A DNA stretch of 64,000 bases from Tetradesmus obliquus (GCA_030272155.1 CP126204.1:3773501-3837500), one strand, 5' to 3'. Positions 21,540 through 33,753 are shown, counted from the first letter of the stretch. Program-made: numbers and translations. The notes: generated by a model from the sequence alone, not told the origin.

Positions 21540-22860
21540 CTGCGGACAAGGCGCAGCAGCAGACACGGTCGCAGCCAGGCAACAGTTGCAAGGCAATGCC
21601 TGCAACACGTGCACCAGGAGACTTGGGCAGGCGTCTTCTGGTCCAGCATTGCTTGAAGGTGCGGCAGCTATGCACCTACCACGGTCCTTTGGCATCCTGG
21701 AGCCATATGAATTCGTCCTGTTGCAGGTGTGTGAGCAGGAGGTGTCATGCGGCTGCCACTGCAGATCACAGACAAGCACATCTATCCCACACCGCCACCA
21801 GAATGTTTTGAAGGTGCTGAAATGTGCATGACCACGGCAACCCACCTGATTCTGCAAAGCACTGCTGTTGACTCCTGCAGCTGCATCCTGCAGGATGCTG
21901 TTGCTGCAGCAGCAGCTGGTGCTGCTGTGCCGGATCAGCACTGCTGCTACTGCAGCTTCAGCAGCACGTGGTGCTGTGCCAGATCAGCACAGATCTGACA
22001 TACATGGCCATCTAAAAGGCACCAGCACCAATTGTAAGCTGATTCGCTGCAGCGTAGTGCAGGCGCCTCGCTTGGTGCCTGTGAAACAGCGTGCAGTTGC
22101 TGCGTAACGTGCTGCTGCTTGATCTGCCCAACATACTGCATTGATCGATAAACAAACCCATGTTTGTCGCTTCGCCAAGAGTGATAAAGAGACGCTGACG
22201 GAGAAATGCCTTCGGGGAGGCAGCAATACTGATGTGTCTCGCCCACGTACGTAGCACCAAACAAGCTGAATATAATCCGTACGTAAAGAGCAACGACGGC
22301 ATTGAACCATCATAGAAGCTATGATCGCTGCCAGATCATTTAAAGTATAACAAATGACTGACATGACACGACAGGTATCCCCTTCGAACCCGGGGGTTCA
22401 CATGGCGTGTGGTGTATCTGCACCTACCCAGCTGGGTACCTGCAGCGGCAGCATGATACCGATATAGTGCTGCATAATGCAGTTAGTGCCACATAGAGCC
22501 ACATATTGCCAGTTAGTGACCCTTACTGCGACATAGTGGCCTGTAGCCCTAGTGTGCCATGGCCCCCTGTAGTGGGGGCCCCCACCGGGCCGCTCATCCA
22601 CGCATGCTTAGTTTTAATTCTGAACAACACTATCAGACTGGTGTTGAATAGCATATGTTCGAAATAGTTATTTGTGCGCCAGTGGATCAACTGGCAGCAG
22701 CAGCAGCAGCAGCAGGTGCTGGTCAGGCATGGCCAGATTGTGCAGCGGTCCAGCTCACTGAACAAAAACATAACTACGTATATTAAACATGTTTTTCTGT
22801 TGTCAGGAGCATCACACAGCCCAGTTTGAGCATGTTATGAGGCAAGCAGGGGCAGTACTT
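21540..22860. other. Region without a supported gene
   Basis: May hold 5' exons of the unknown minus-strand gene and the upstream region of the LURP-one-like gene. A GC-rich hairpin (GGCCCCC TGTAGT GGGGGCC) lies near 22561-22581. No clear coding sequence. Confidence 0.3.
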
Positions 22861-22945
22861 TACAATATGTTGTAAGTCCTTACAACTCGTGCTTACAACT
22901 TGGCTTACAACATGTGGTTGTAAGCCGGTTGTAAGCAAGTTGTAG
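22861..22945. repeat. TTGTAAGC repeat cluster, right copy
   Basis: Contains TTACAACTCG, two further TTACAAC units and GGTTGTAAGCCGGTTGTAAG as in the left cluster, in the same order. It ends about 100 bases before the LURP-one-like start codon. Confidence 0.75.
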
Positions 22946-23048
22946 GAATTCTGCCTTCCCACAATGCTGCTGCTGCTGTTTCTGCTGCTCCAGGCGCACC
23001 TACTGCTGACACATTCAACGTTTCATCCCATACAGCAGCGTAGCAGCA

Positions 23049-24170
23049 ATGACATCGGAGCTGCAGCGGCTGTCTGATCCCAACTATGCCATATCCCTGG
23101 CAGTTGGGCCTCCTTTCCCAGATTTGAAGCCGCAGCAACCTGGCAGCGGCCTGATACTGAGCAACCAGTGCAGCAGCCAGCCCCGCAGGTGAATTTTTTT
23201 AGAAAAATACATTTGCTGCAGATTTTGCTGATTTGTACTGTACGGTCTCCAGCAACTCGGTGAAGCATCTGCCACCCTACAGCTTCACTCGCAATGGACT
23301 CGCCACAACATGGTGTAGTCATGGTTGGCAGGAACTTCACCAATGGCCGTTGAGCTGTAGGGCCCATGATTGCTGCCGCAACTGCCATGGGTTCTGGCAT
23401 GACCACATGCGTTCAGCGTCCATATTGGTGTGAAGACAACATATCTCATGCAGAAGCAGATGATCAGACCATCCACATGCAGCAGCAACAGCAGCAGCAG
23501 CTGGACACCTCAGCAGCACCTGATTGTCGTCCTTATCCCAAACGTAGTCTAATAGGTGTGCTGCTTCGTGACCATTGCTTTCCACAACACAGGTTTGTCT
23601 TCAAGAAGGCGCACTTGTCACGAGATGACTTCCCGCATCTTTGACGGCAGCAGCGGCCGCCCAGTAGCAGTGCTGCGCCACTTTGGCAAGAACCCTTTCG
23701 AGAAGCTGGACCCACTGTCACTCGGCAACTTCAGTGATGCGCACCAGCACATGGTGAGTTCGTACATGTGGCCGTTTGAACATTACTTGGACATGTCAGC
23801 AATGCGCACCATCATATGGTAAGCAGATGTTTCAGCTTTTCTTGGCAACTGCAGCAATGCACGCCAGCGCATGGTGAGGTGCTGCAAGCCTGTCTCAGCT
23901 GCTTCAGCAAGGCCGCCCAGTGGCGGTGCTGCACCACTTTGGCAAGAACCCTTACGAGAAGCTGGACCCGCTGTCACTCGGCAACTTCAGTGACGCACAC
24001 CAGCACATGGTGGGCTGCATGCCTTGATGTTGCGATGAGCGACACAACCTGAACCTGCTGGGGTGTCACTAAGCAGCTTGCCTCTCACTGGCTCAAGCTT
24101 AAAACCATGCAACATAAAGCACATCAACTTGTGAGGCACCCGACTGGTGTTTTGTGATGCTTACTACGCT

Positions 24171-24249
<79 letters not shown>

Positions 24250-24447
24250 AGCTAGGGGAGTGGGAGAGTGTGTGCACAGTGACAGGGTACAACGGCATGC
24301 CCAGGTGAGCTGCTGCTGCTGTTATGTGACAATACTTGGCCTTGTGAACAAATAAAGTCATGAATGTATATGTTACTCTGCATGTGCTGTCAAGCTGGCC
24401 ACTGCTCATGTTGCTGCTGCGTTTAGCAAGGACTGATTGCGTGTGCC

Positions 24448-24482
<35 letters not shown>

Positions 24483-24972
24483 CAGCCTGAAGATCCGTCC
24501 CAAGGGCATCAGCAGGCACGGCAGAACGTTTACGACGGCAGCGGCCAGCGCCACCTCTTCAACATAGGCAAGGTGCGGGGCAGCTTCAAATCTTTGTGCC
24601 CACAGTTCTACCTAAGATTACGGCAAACTGGTGCTGCGCCTACAGTGCTGTATAATTCCTCAGGCACGGCACTGTTGTTAAAAATTCAGTCGCAATTCAA
24701 GGGGATGCATGGGCCTTGAGCTGCGGCAGCAGTACACAGCAGGTGTAAAGCCACCTAAAAGCTGCATTCTACTAGTTAAACGGGTGGCAAGGCGCGCGCC
24801 AGCATTGTTTTCGTGCTTCTGTTGTTGAAAATGTCATAACGCTGAATTTCTTGACCAAAACCCTGCATTGCTGATGGTGCTGCTGTTTGGTGCAGGCAGG
24901 AGAGCAACGTGAAGTCAATGGCACTGCGCTCCACCCCGTCAACCCTATGATGTTTTCCCGTAACAACGTTGC

Positions 24973-25032
<60 letters not shown>

Positions 25033-26763
25033 TGAGCCCTGCAGGAGAGCAAGCTGAAGGCTATGGCGCTGCGCTCCAACCTGGCTGTGAGGGGGCCGGG
25101 AGACAACAAGGACGTACTGTACAGGTCTGTTGTTTTCAGTATGTTGTGTGGGTTTCTGTGCATCCATGGCACACAAGTACATGAAAATGGGGGTGCAGGC
25201 GCATGCGGTTGGCAAGCGGCATGCAGCAATGCACGCCTCATTTACACACAGTAGTAGGTATGTTGGCACATACACCAAGCGTACGCTGCTGGCTGCTGCT
25301 GCTGCAAGGTGCTGCCTGACCTGATGGGGCGGACGCTGCAGATCGTGACACCCACTGATGAGCTGGTGTGCTTCGTGCAGAAGAGCACCAAGGCCCTGAT
25401 TCAGGAGGTGAGACAGCCAATGCTGTTGCTCATGCATTGATTCGGCTGGCATTTTGCACATGTCCCTAACGCAGCAGAACAGTGAAGAGCACCAAGGCGC
25501 TGATTCAGGAGGTGAGACAGCCATTACTGTTGCTCATGCATCGATTCGGCTGGCATTTTGCGCATGTCCCTAACGCAGCAGAACCGTGGATGAGCTGGTG
25601 TGCTTTGTGCAGAAGAGCACCAAGGCGCTGGTTCAGGAGGTGAGATGCCATTCCACATAAAAAGCGTGAATTGGCAGCTAATCAACAAGGCCATTTTTGC
25701 CGTTGTCATCGTCATAATCTGCAGCAGCAGTAGAGGCAGCGGCAGCAACAGCTTCATATACAACAGTTCAACCCGAGATCCACGACTTGGCAGCTATGTA
25801 GACCACAAAATGCAATGCACGGGCTGGAGAGCAGTGGTGTGATGGCTCAGCACTACTGTTGCCAGTCCTTAGGGGTCACTTGTTGCTTACTGTGTTTTGT
25901 TGGAAGCACTCAATGTGAACGCAGTGCTGTGCTGTCCTGCCGCAGGCTGCGCTGGGCTCTGGCAGTGAGATGATGATCGACGTGGCGCCAGGAGTGGACT
26001 GGGCCGCCATGATCGCAGTCATCATGGCGGTGCAGCAGGTGGGAGGGCTTGATTGGTTTTTGCATGCGTGTTCACTGTGTTGCTTCCCGTTTGGGTTTCT
26101 TGCTGAGCTGTGTTGTGCTTCAGACGTGGTGTGGACTGGAGCGCCATGATCGCGGTCATCATGGTGAGAAGACCCTGCTGCATGCTGCTCACCTACACCT
26201 CAAGAGGTCTCCCCCTCATGGTCAACCCGAACTGCATACCATGCTGTGCAAAGGCTAGCAGCCACCCTGCCCTGCGCAGTCGCAGACCTCCTTTCATCAC
26301 CCGTAGCCCCACGCCCTACATACGCTGTGCAGGTTGGCGCACACTGTGCCAAAGATGCTCTCAGAAACTATGTGCTGGGGCCCCTCAGTGCAGTTTACAC
26401 CCTTATCTGCTGTCCACACTGAGCTTAACACCATCCACGTTATGCTGCTTGCAGGTCGGTGCGCACCTTGTCAAGGATGCTCGTGGAAACTTCCTCATAC
26501 ACCACCGCACTGCACTTCACACCCCTGCCTGTTATTCACCTGAACTTCACACCATCCTTGTTTTGTCATTTGCAGGTGGGCGCGCACTTCGTGAAGGATG
26601 CTCTCGGGAACTTTGTGCTGGACCCCTCAAGGACTCGGCAGTGCAGGCAGCACTGTCGGGCTCAGGCATGGACGGGATGGCCAACAGTGCGGGCTCGAAT
26701 ATTGACGGCGCACTGCAGTTTGTGCGCAAGATGCAGATGATCCAGCAGATGTTTGCACAGTGA
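23049..26763 (+). CDS. LURP-one-related (LOR)/Tubby C-terminal-like protein
   Basis: Exons 23049-23188, 23593-23753, 24486-24572, 25045-25124, 25309-25407, 25946-26038 and 26576-26763 give about 282 residues starting MTSELQRLSDPNYAISLAVG. The order fits the LOR fold, a Tubby/scramblase-like 12-stranded barrel round a hydrophobic helix: FDGSSGRPVAVLRHFGKN, VYDGSGQRHLFNIGK, LQIVTPTDELVCFV, then IDVAPGVDWAAMIAVIMAVQ (the family's PGVD-hydrophobic helix) and VKDALGNFVLDP. A C-terminal extension ends MQMIQQMFAQ. Known: plant LOR proteins include defence-induced LURP1; biochemical role unclear. Two exons need one-base shifts, each at a C run (near 23,635 and 26,620), and the phase between exons 4 and 5 is not settled. 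Nearly every exon has a degenerate junction copy in the neighbouring intron. Confidence 0.62.
23841..24009 (+). repeat. Two donor-side copies of LOR exon 2
   Basis: 23898-24009 repeats 112 bp of exon 2 with its donor (RPVAVLHHFGKNPYEKLDPL through DAHQHM before GTGGGC). 23841-23873 is a shorter, more diverged copy (LGNCSNARQRM before GTGAGG). Neither has the exon's first part. Confidence 0.8.
24172..24249. repeat. (TGC)26 microsatellite
   Basis: 78 bp of uninterrupted TGC units in intron 2 of the LOR gene, the longest triplet run in the window. Confidence 0.9.
24899..24933 (+). repeat. Acceptor-side copy of LOR exon 4
   Basis: Repeats the opening of exon 4 (ESKLKAMALRS) as ESNVKSMALRS about 145 bp upstream. 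A (CTG)~19 run at about 24974-25031 separates copy and exon. Confidence 0.7.
25485..25650 (+). repeat. Two donor-side copies of LOR exon 5
   Basis: 25485-25520 and 25586-25650 repeat the end of exon 5 with its donor (KSTKALIQE and DELVCFVQKSTKALVQE, each before GTGAGA). The flanking intron sequence is repeated too, including CGCAGCAGAACMGTG. Confidence 0.8.
26118..26166 (+). repeat. Donor-side copy of LOR exon 6
   Basis: Repeats the codons for GVDWSAMIAVIM followed by GTGAGA, downstream of exon 6 (25946-26038). Confidence 0.75.
26452..26505 (+). repeat. Acceptor-side copy of LOR exon 7
   Basis: Repeats TTGCAG plus VGAHLVKDARGNFLI, 122 bp upstream of the working junction at 26576 (VGAHFVKDALGNFVL). 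Confidence 0.8.
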
Positions 26764-26929
26764 CAGACTTGCGGTATTGAACTGCCTTGTGGCAGCGGAC
26801 GATGGCCAGGTTCCTGCGCAACGTGTGTATGCAGCGGTGCAGCAGAGGTGTGTGCAACAAAGCAGCAGATGTGCGGTGCTGGCAGCACAGTGCTGCAAGC
26901 GGCCCGTGGGGGCGGTAGCACTGCCAGAG

Positions 26930-27285
26930 GGTTCGGGCATGGACGGGATGGCAAACAGTGCAGGATCTAACATCGATGGAGCGCTGCAGTTTGTGCGCAA
27001 GATGCAGATGATCCAGCAGATGTTTGCGCAGTAGCACTGGTAGCCTTGTGGCAGTGGACGGTGACCATTGCGCAACACGTACATGCAGTGGTGCTGCAGA
27101 GGTGCGAGCAGCAAAGCAGCAGATCTGCGGTGCTGGCAGCGCTGCGCTGCAAGGGGCCCGTGGGAATGGCAGCGCTGCAGGGCTTAGGCATGTATGGCAT
27201 AGCCTACAGTGCGGGCTCGATTATCGACGGCGCGCTGCAGTTTGTGCGCAAGATGCAGATGATCCAGCAGATGTCTGCGCAGTGA
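26930..27285 (+). repeat. Two extra copies of the LOR terminal coding segment after the stop
   Basis: 26930-27034 and about 27183-27285 repeat the last ~34 codons including a stop: GSGMDGMANSAGSNIDGALQ in the first copy, GLGMYGIAYSAGSIIDGALQ in the second, both continuing FVRKMQMIQQM(F/S)AQ. They lie 3' of the used stop at 26763 and should be untranslated. Confidence 0.8.
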
Positions 27286-30200
27286 TAAAGCACCTGCTGC
27301 TTCATTGCCCATCAAGCCTTACATCATCTGTGAACAGAAGCTGGACCGGCGGTACTGGCCGTTGTGTAGCAGCCAAGTTGCGGCGCACCAGCGGTGTCTA
27401 CTGCAGCATGTGCACAAGCTGCAGGTGATCCATCATAAGTTCTCCTTGTGATGGTGCACCACAGGTGTTCGTGAGCGATCATAATGCCTGTCATTGGCTT
27501 GAAATATTTACGGCTGCTGTTGGTGATCCAGAGAAGTTTGCGCAGCGATCCAGGCGGTTGCAGAGTAAAACGGCAATGTGCAACTGGCTTGAATAGGGCG
27601 ATGGTGCTGTTGGGTGATCATCACACACACACATGATGTGTGTGTTGCGCGTAGTGGCCATTGGCGCGTGTCTTGCTCATGCGCAGTGGCCGCCATGTGC
27701 ATGATGACAGTGAAGCGACAGATGCTGGTACAGTGATGCGCCAGATGTTTGGTGTGGTGTTTTGCGCTTGCAAGCGCCAAATTTGGGGCTGCACCTGCCT
27801 TGATCACTGCAGAATGTTGGCGCAGAGATGGCGGACGCGGTGCTGGGTTCACCACCTTTAACAGTGCGCTCAGCAGGCTTGTTGGTGCCACGTGCACAGT
27901 GTAGCAGTGCCACTGTGGCCGAGCGGCTTGACTCTCTCCTCCTTCCGCTCAAGTCACCTACCAAGGGCGGGGCGATGTACATGTTGCTATGGCTTCCAGC
28001 GATTGGTACCATCATGGATGACCATCATGTGGCACGTACAGTAGCTTTCATGTTTCCACACATCGCTTGCCTCTTTTGCCCTCTCGCATGATGAGACATA
28101 ACCTTGAGTGTTGGGTTTTGAGCTTTACACGAATGACATCATGCTGTAACCACAGCCACCGCATTGCCTGAAGTTTGTCAGGACCCTGATGCAGCAGAGG
28201 GACAGCACAACGCCCTGCACCCTAGCTGCACGCAGAGCAATGAAATTTGAATTCATGCATGGCGCTCATCATCCAGAGGATGCTCAATTCTGCACCTCCA
28301 TTGGAAACTGGCGGCCCTTCACTCCATTGGGATGTCGGGCCAATGGCGACAATGATGAGGCTGCGACGCCAACACGCATGATGACAAAATGAAGCCACAA
28401 AATCATGAGACGCAGTTAGAACTCACGAGGTAGAAAATTGCTAGCGAACCTTGTGCCAGGGGCTAACGGCACAGTCCCGGTGTGGGGAGCCAAACCTAAC
28501 TGACAAAATGGGCCTGCCAAGGCATGCAAACCACATGACGAATGAAATCCAACAAGCCTGAGCACTGCTTGCCGCTCTACCTGAGCAGCTGCCAACCCAC
28601 ACCAATCAGCGCACCAGCAGGCAAGCATCCATGCACAACGCTGCAGAGTCTCGTAGCACAGGAGAAGTCCACATGCAGCATGCCACAATGCGGAGATCCT
28701 GCAGGCAAACAATTGCATACCGGCAGCAGAAATATCATCTACCGCTGGCTGACATCTGCACTTTTAGCAGGTTAGCAGGCCATCCGTCACCAAGCCACCA
28801 ACCTCACACTCCGAGCAATCGATGAGGTCCCCAGAAGCAATGCTCACAGGCAATGCTCACAGGCAAAGAGGCAAGCGCTGAACAAATGGTGGATGCAGGT
28901 GTGCTTGCCAAGACCAGGGCTGACAAGAAAAGACACCAGCACAAGAGGGGCAAGAGTCACGGCCTGCTAACACTGTCACATGACACTTGCGCAGATGACA
29001 TTTGCGCAGAAGAAGCAACAGCAGGGCTGCTCCATTGTGCACCACGGGACTTTAGAGTGTTTGGACCCCACCCCACACCACTCCTGCCTCATGCTGCCTT
29101 TCATGGCAGCTCATAAAAGCACAGCACAAACATAACACGGCCAGAGGGGCGAGGCACGCACATGACGGTTTGGCTCCCCACATGGTTTACCAACGCAACA
29201 TGGCTTAGCAGAAGTAAGCAGGCGCCGACTGAGCACACCCGCTATCGAGTGCACTGCTGCTGCTGCTGCATGCTGCCTGACCGATTACACAGCCGATCTC
29301 ATGAAGCGCTGCTGGCTGCATGCCGCGATGCAACAAACTGCAGGTTGACTGCTGCACCATTGCAGCCAGTCAACTGCAGCCCATGCGCCACAAGCAGCCA
29401 GGTGCACCACACTCGGAACCCATGAAAACAAATCGAAACACGGTGCAGCAAACACACACAGCCGCAGCACCGCATGTGGGACATGTAGGATTGAAGGACC
29501 CTGCCGCTACTGCCTGCAGCTGGCTGCCGCTGCACATGACTCACAACACACTGAAAACACTACGAGTGGCCTTGCACCACGCACTACTACAAAAGGGGCG
29601 GGTCCAAGCTGTGGGGTTGCAGCACAGCTTGCATGGCACGACAGGCCAATCAATCCCAAAGCAACAGAAGCAGAAAACTGGGCTGCCTAGTTGTGTCAAG
29701 GGCAGCAGGCAACCACACGGCTGCGGCTGCTGGCCAGTCAGAGAGCGGGGAATAGCCGCCGCAGATTTGAGGTCAATATGCAGACAACATGTTACAGGAA
29801 GCAAGTCAAGACGTATGGGGAGAGCAAAGAGCGATGCATGCAAGCAAGCCGCATGTCCTAAACCTGGATTGGAGTCTATGCACACACATCAGACACACCA
29901 CAACACACAAAGCTCCGAGCAAGCCTCCATTGCAAGCAGCCAGCAGAAGCTGCTGCTTGTACACACACAAACACTCACGCCACCCCCCGCACATGCAACC
30001 TCGCTTTCGGCTCAGCAGACAGCAGCATAGCAGCTTGGGGACACCGCTCACTACTCAGGCCCAAGCCCCAGTATCCTGCCACCCTGCAACGCTGCGCGCC
30101 AGCCTACATGATAGTGACGCCCCATCCACCTGCCCCCGTCCCCCACACACAGTCTTTCACAGTGCTCTAGCAAGTGCTGGGTGCTGCAGGGACCCTGCAT

Positions 30201-30832
30201 TGCTGTTGCCGAAACAGCTGCAGCGGGCCAGTGGCTGAACCTGCAACAGCAGGCAGCACACCAGGCGCCACAAACACAAGCCACAGCAGCCACCAAAGCA
30301 CGCTGCAGCAGGCAGGGCTGGCTACACTCACAGCCCCCTGCCCCATAAACACATGCATACACATGGATACCACAGGCTCAATGAGCTCCTGCCATGCAAA
30401 CCGTAACAGCCGCCGCAGCTGCCGTGCTTGCGTGAGCGGCAGCGCACCTGCTGCTGCTGTGCTGCATAAATAGTGAAGCATATATAGCATAGTATATACC
30501 CAGCCATGTTCCAAAGGTAAGAGTTTCGACTGTACAAGACAAAGTGCCGCCGCGCATCTCTTCAGCAGCATGCGGCAGCGCAGCAACACAAGCCACCAGG
30601 CGCGCACCAACCCAGCAGCCACAGAAGCAGCACAGCCAGCAGCACACGCAGCCGCAGCCTGCAAAAGCTGGCACACCAAATCAATCAATGGCCCACACAC
30701 AAGCACAAGCACCAGCGCCGGCTGCTGCGACTGCCAGCCTGGACAAGACATGCCATCCAACTGCACATGCGCCCACATATGCCAACCATGTGCAACCAGG
30801 ACATGTGCCTCCAAAGCCTACCAGCTGGCAGC
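27286..30832. other. Long stretch without a gene I can support
   Basis: Several open frames lie on both strands but none has a recognisable motif or a consistent set of splice junctions. A minus-strand stretch near 28420-28600 and the hydrophobic minus-strand frame 30814-30167 are the least unlikely coding candidates. Some of this is the 3' region of the LOR gene. Confidence 0.35.
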
Positions 30833-32689
30833 TCAGGCCTCGCCAATCGTCGTCAGCGCCGCAGTCAGCGTCGACTGCACCGGCGTGCGCGCAACAGGCA
30901 AGCTGCTGTCGCCGCTGCCGCCCAGTGCCTGCGCAGGAATCGGCACTGCTGTGGCTGTGCCCTGGCCAGGCTCCAGGAAGCCAGTGCTGCGCAGGATTGC
31001 ATTGCGGGTGCGCAGGCGCTCCCGCTTCAGCGTCGCACTAGGCGAGGCGCCAGTGAAGCTGCGAGACGCAAGGAGAAGCAGCAGCAGCAGGCGCAGGCAG
31101 CAGCAGCATGTTGAGTGGTGCTATGCCAGCAAAATGGCTTCGAGAAGAACAAATAATCAGCCGCAGGCGCGGAGGGCAGCAATAACATGGTATGAGGCAT
31201 GGTGTTTCTCGCTGCTTTCCGCCCTCGCCACAAGGGGTTGCAGGACCTTGCCACACATGCCGCCGCACCGGCACGTGCGACTGGACACACCTCAACACAA
31301 CCAAACACAGCTGCAAAGGCCCACCCAAACTTTATCACTTTGTTCAACTGCTAGCTGCTGCTAGCTACAACAGCGCCATGCCAGCTGCCTGTCTGCTGTT
31401 CACCCTGTTAAAGCACTACTGCCTGCTGCCACCTGCAACAGCAGCAAGCCTGCCGCGCCACACCTGACCAGCAATCGTCCTGCTTGCTGCACCACATCAC
31501 ACATGCTGCTGGCTGCTCGCTGCCACAGCACTAAGCCAGCTGCAATTGTCCCTCCTGCAGCGCCGCACCTAAACATGAAGTCGTCCTGCTTGCTGAGCTG
31601 GTGTGGCGGGATGAAGGTGCTGGCTGCCTCCTGCTGCCCGCCTGCCTTGCCGTCGCTGCGCCAGCGGTTCATCATGTTGGGGATGGCGATGGGCGCAGAC
31701 GTGCCCTGCAGTCACGACAGTTGCGACGTGACACAATGCAGACATGACAAGACATGAAAGAGCATGAGCAAGCCACAGCCGATCGGTTGAATGACAATGC
31801 ACAGCAGACAGAGATAGACTCCGAGCACAAATGATGTTCTGGTAGTGATAACCCTGGATGTGCAAGGCAAGGCACGCTGGAGTTGCGGTGCCTGCCAGCG
31901 GGACTGCTGCTGTTGCGGTACCGCTGCACCTTAGATCAACTGCGCAGCCACTGACGCGGCATCTGCTGGTGTAAGCCCGTAACTCGCTGCTAGTGTAAAA
32001 ACACTGCATCCTGAACGAAAAGTAAACAAGCATGCATGCATGCATGCATGCATGCATGCATGCTGCTTGATGGTGCGGTGCACAGCCCATCGGCAGCAGC
32101 CGCCGGCACCTCTTCTGCTGCAAGCTGCACATGCACCGGCTTCAAGGCAGGTACTGCAAAGGCAGTTCACATTGATTTACAAAGCATTGACTTGGTGCTT
32201 GCATGCAGCCTTAAGCTCACCAGCCTTGGATACTGCAGATGAGCCCTTGCAGGATGAACACTGCTGCTGAGCTGTGCTGCCCGCCTGCTGCTGAGCGCAG
32301 GCACATCTACCGGGGGTGACGCTGGGGGCAGGCTGCTGCCTAGCTCATCATCTAGGCTGGCGTGTAGCGTGCTGCTTTGATGGCTGGCACTGCTAGCACC
32401 TGCACATGTATCAGCACACAACAGAGGTGGCCAAGGCGTGGGTGGGAAGCACGTCACACAACACAACAATGCAGGCCAGCCAAAGGACTGCCGCTCTTGG
32501 TAGATATCATAGCATGAGATATAGCCGAAAAGTACCTGTGATGTCAACGCCCTTCTGCTTAGCCCCTGGGAGGCTCTGCCTGCGGTCCTGCTGCTCTACG
32601 TCCTCCGCGCTGCCATCGCTGTGACCCTCGTCATGGTCCTGCTCGTCTCCACTGAACAGCTCCTCCTCATTGAACTCGTCGAGGGCCAT
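30833..32689 (-). CDS. Conserved plant/algal protein of unknown function (231 residues)
   Basis: Four exons, 32689-32536, 32399-32221, 31705-31569 and 31058-30833, join in phase to 231 residues. The N-terminus is acidic (MALDEFNEEELFSGDEQ), the middle Ser-rich. Then come IAIPNMMNRWRSDGK, TFIPPHQLSKQDDFMFSFTG and SPSATLKRERLRTRNAILRS followed by TGFLEP. The last block closely resembles a motif I remember from uncharacterised land-plant proteins with a VPPH...RxRNAxLRxTGFLE arrangement; I cannot name the family safely. No signal peptide or membrane segment, so nuclear or cytosolic is likely. The first Met after an in-frame stop is taken as start. Confidence 0.72.
32028..32066. repeat. (GCAT)n microsatellite
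   Basis: About eight GCAT units in intron 2 of the 231-residue protein gene; self-complementary. Confidence 0.9.
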
Positions 32690-33753
32690 CGCCAGCAAGC
32701 AGCCTTGCTGCTTAACCACTGGCGTGGCGCTGGAAGCCCCGCAAGCTGATGAGCGCAGAAGTACTTAGACGCAACAAGGATATAAGAAAAACACTAGGAA
32801 GCGATCGATGCTGAGCAATGCCACCGAGACTGAGTCCGACAGGAACAATCCACGAGTGTGCGACGAGTGAATATGCCAACAAGCGCAGTTGTGATGAAAG
32901 CTTACGTCGTTGTGATGTATGGAAGGGGGTGGCTGCCAACAAGGTAGGCTGCCAAGCATGACAAAGCATGCAACAGCTTCCAGCCACTGGTGCATGGTCA
33001 GTCATCTACAAAATCTTTTACAGTAAACCTCGTGAGGCCAGTGAACATCAAGACAACATGCTGGAACATCCAATTGAGAAGTGCAAGCGCCACAACAACA
33101 GCAACGCTGGCAAACCACCATGCCACGCACACGCATGCATCTAGTCTTGCACACTCTCCTGCTCTGGTGCCCAGCTGATTTCTTGTTCATCCACCAGATG
33201 CAGGCACATCATGTTGGGCATCAGATTGCAGTCAAGTCAAACTCAAATTGTACTTCTGCCTTACTCAGCCAGCAGCCAGCCTGACATTCAACATGGCAGC
33301 TGGTCCCAGATCCTTGGACTTGCACCATGCAACAAACGCTGCCAGCTGAAAGGCTACAACTGCCAGGCAGGTCGCTTACCAACGCAGGAACGGCACTCAA
33401 ACTGCAGAAGTAACAAACAAACAGCATACTGTTACACATACCACTTGAGTTGAGCCATGCATGTGTATCAGCTGCACCGCCGTCTCAACGTCCAGTCCGC
33501 TTGCTGACTCACTATGGCAGATGCCGCACATCAACAACATCAATAGCATATGCTGCAACGACAACTCAACCGTTTGTTGCATATGCCTTGCTGCAACAGC
33601 TCTCGCCATGCAGCAGCAGCACCAATGCAAAGCGGCAACGCGAGCAACACCGCAGCAGCATCACTTGCAGGAACATCTGAACGACCTGGACAATACCCAC
33701 AGACCAGACATCAGCATGAGGACTTATTTAAACACCTGGTTCTTGTTAATTTG
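32690..33753. other. Intergenic region
   Basis: Between two minus-strand genes; no coding exon recognised. Should hold the promoter of the 231-residue protein gene. Confidence 0.35.

Noticed and set aside
22380-22460. Possible tRNA (TTCGAACC motif)
   Set aside because: No acceptor stem or anticodon arm at the right distance on either strand.
22561-22581. GC-rich hairpin as a terminator
   Set aside because: No gene end lies next to it, and hairpin terminators are not expected for nuclear genes.
24160-24250. Poly-Leu, poly-Cys, poly-Gln, poly-Ser and poly-Ala frames over CTG/CAG runs
   Set aside because: Such frames open on both strands over any CTG run; only those inside phased exons were kept.
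28189-30030. Several open frames of 65-235 codons on the plus strand
   Set aside because: Biased, low-complexity or His/Pro/Thr-rich composition, no motif, no consistent splice junctions.
30167-30814. Hydrophobic 215-codon minus-strand frame
   Set aside because: Begins right after the stop of the 231-residue protein gene on the same strand, has no motif and no splice context; more likely 3' region.
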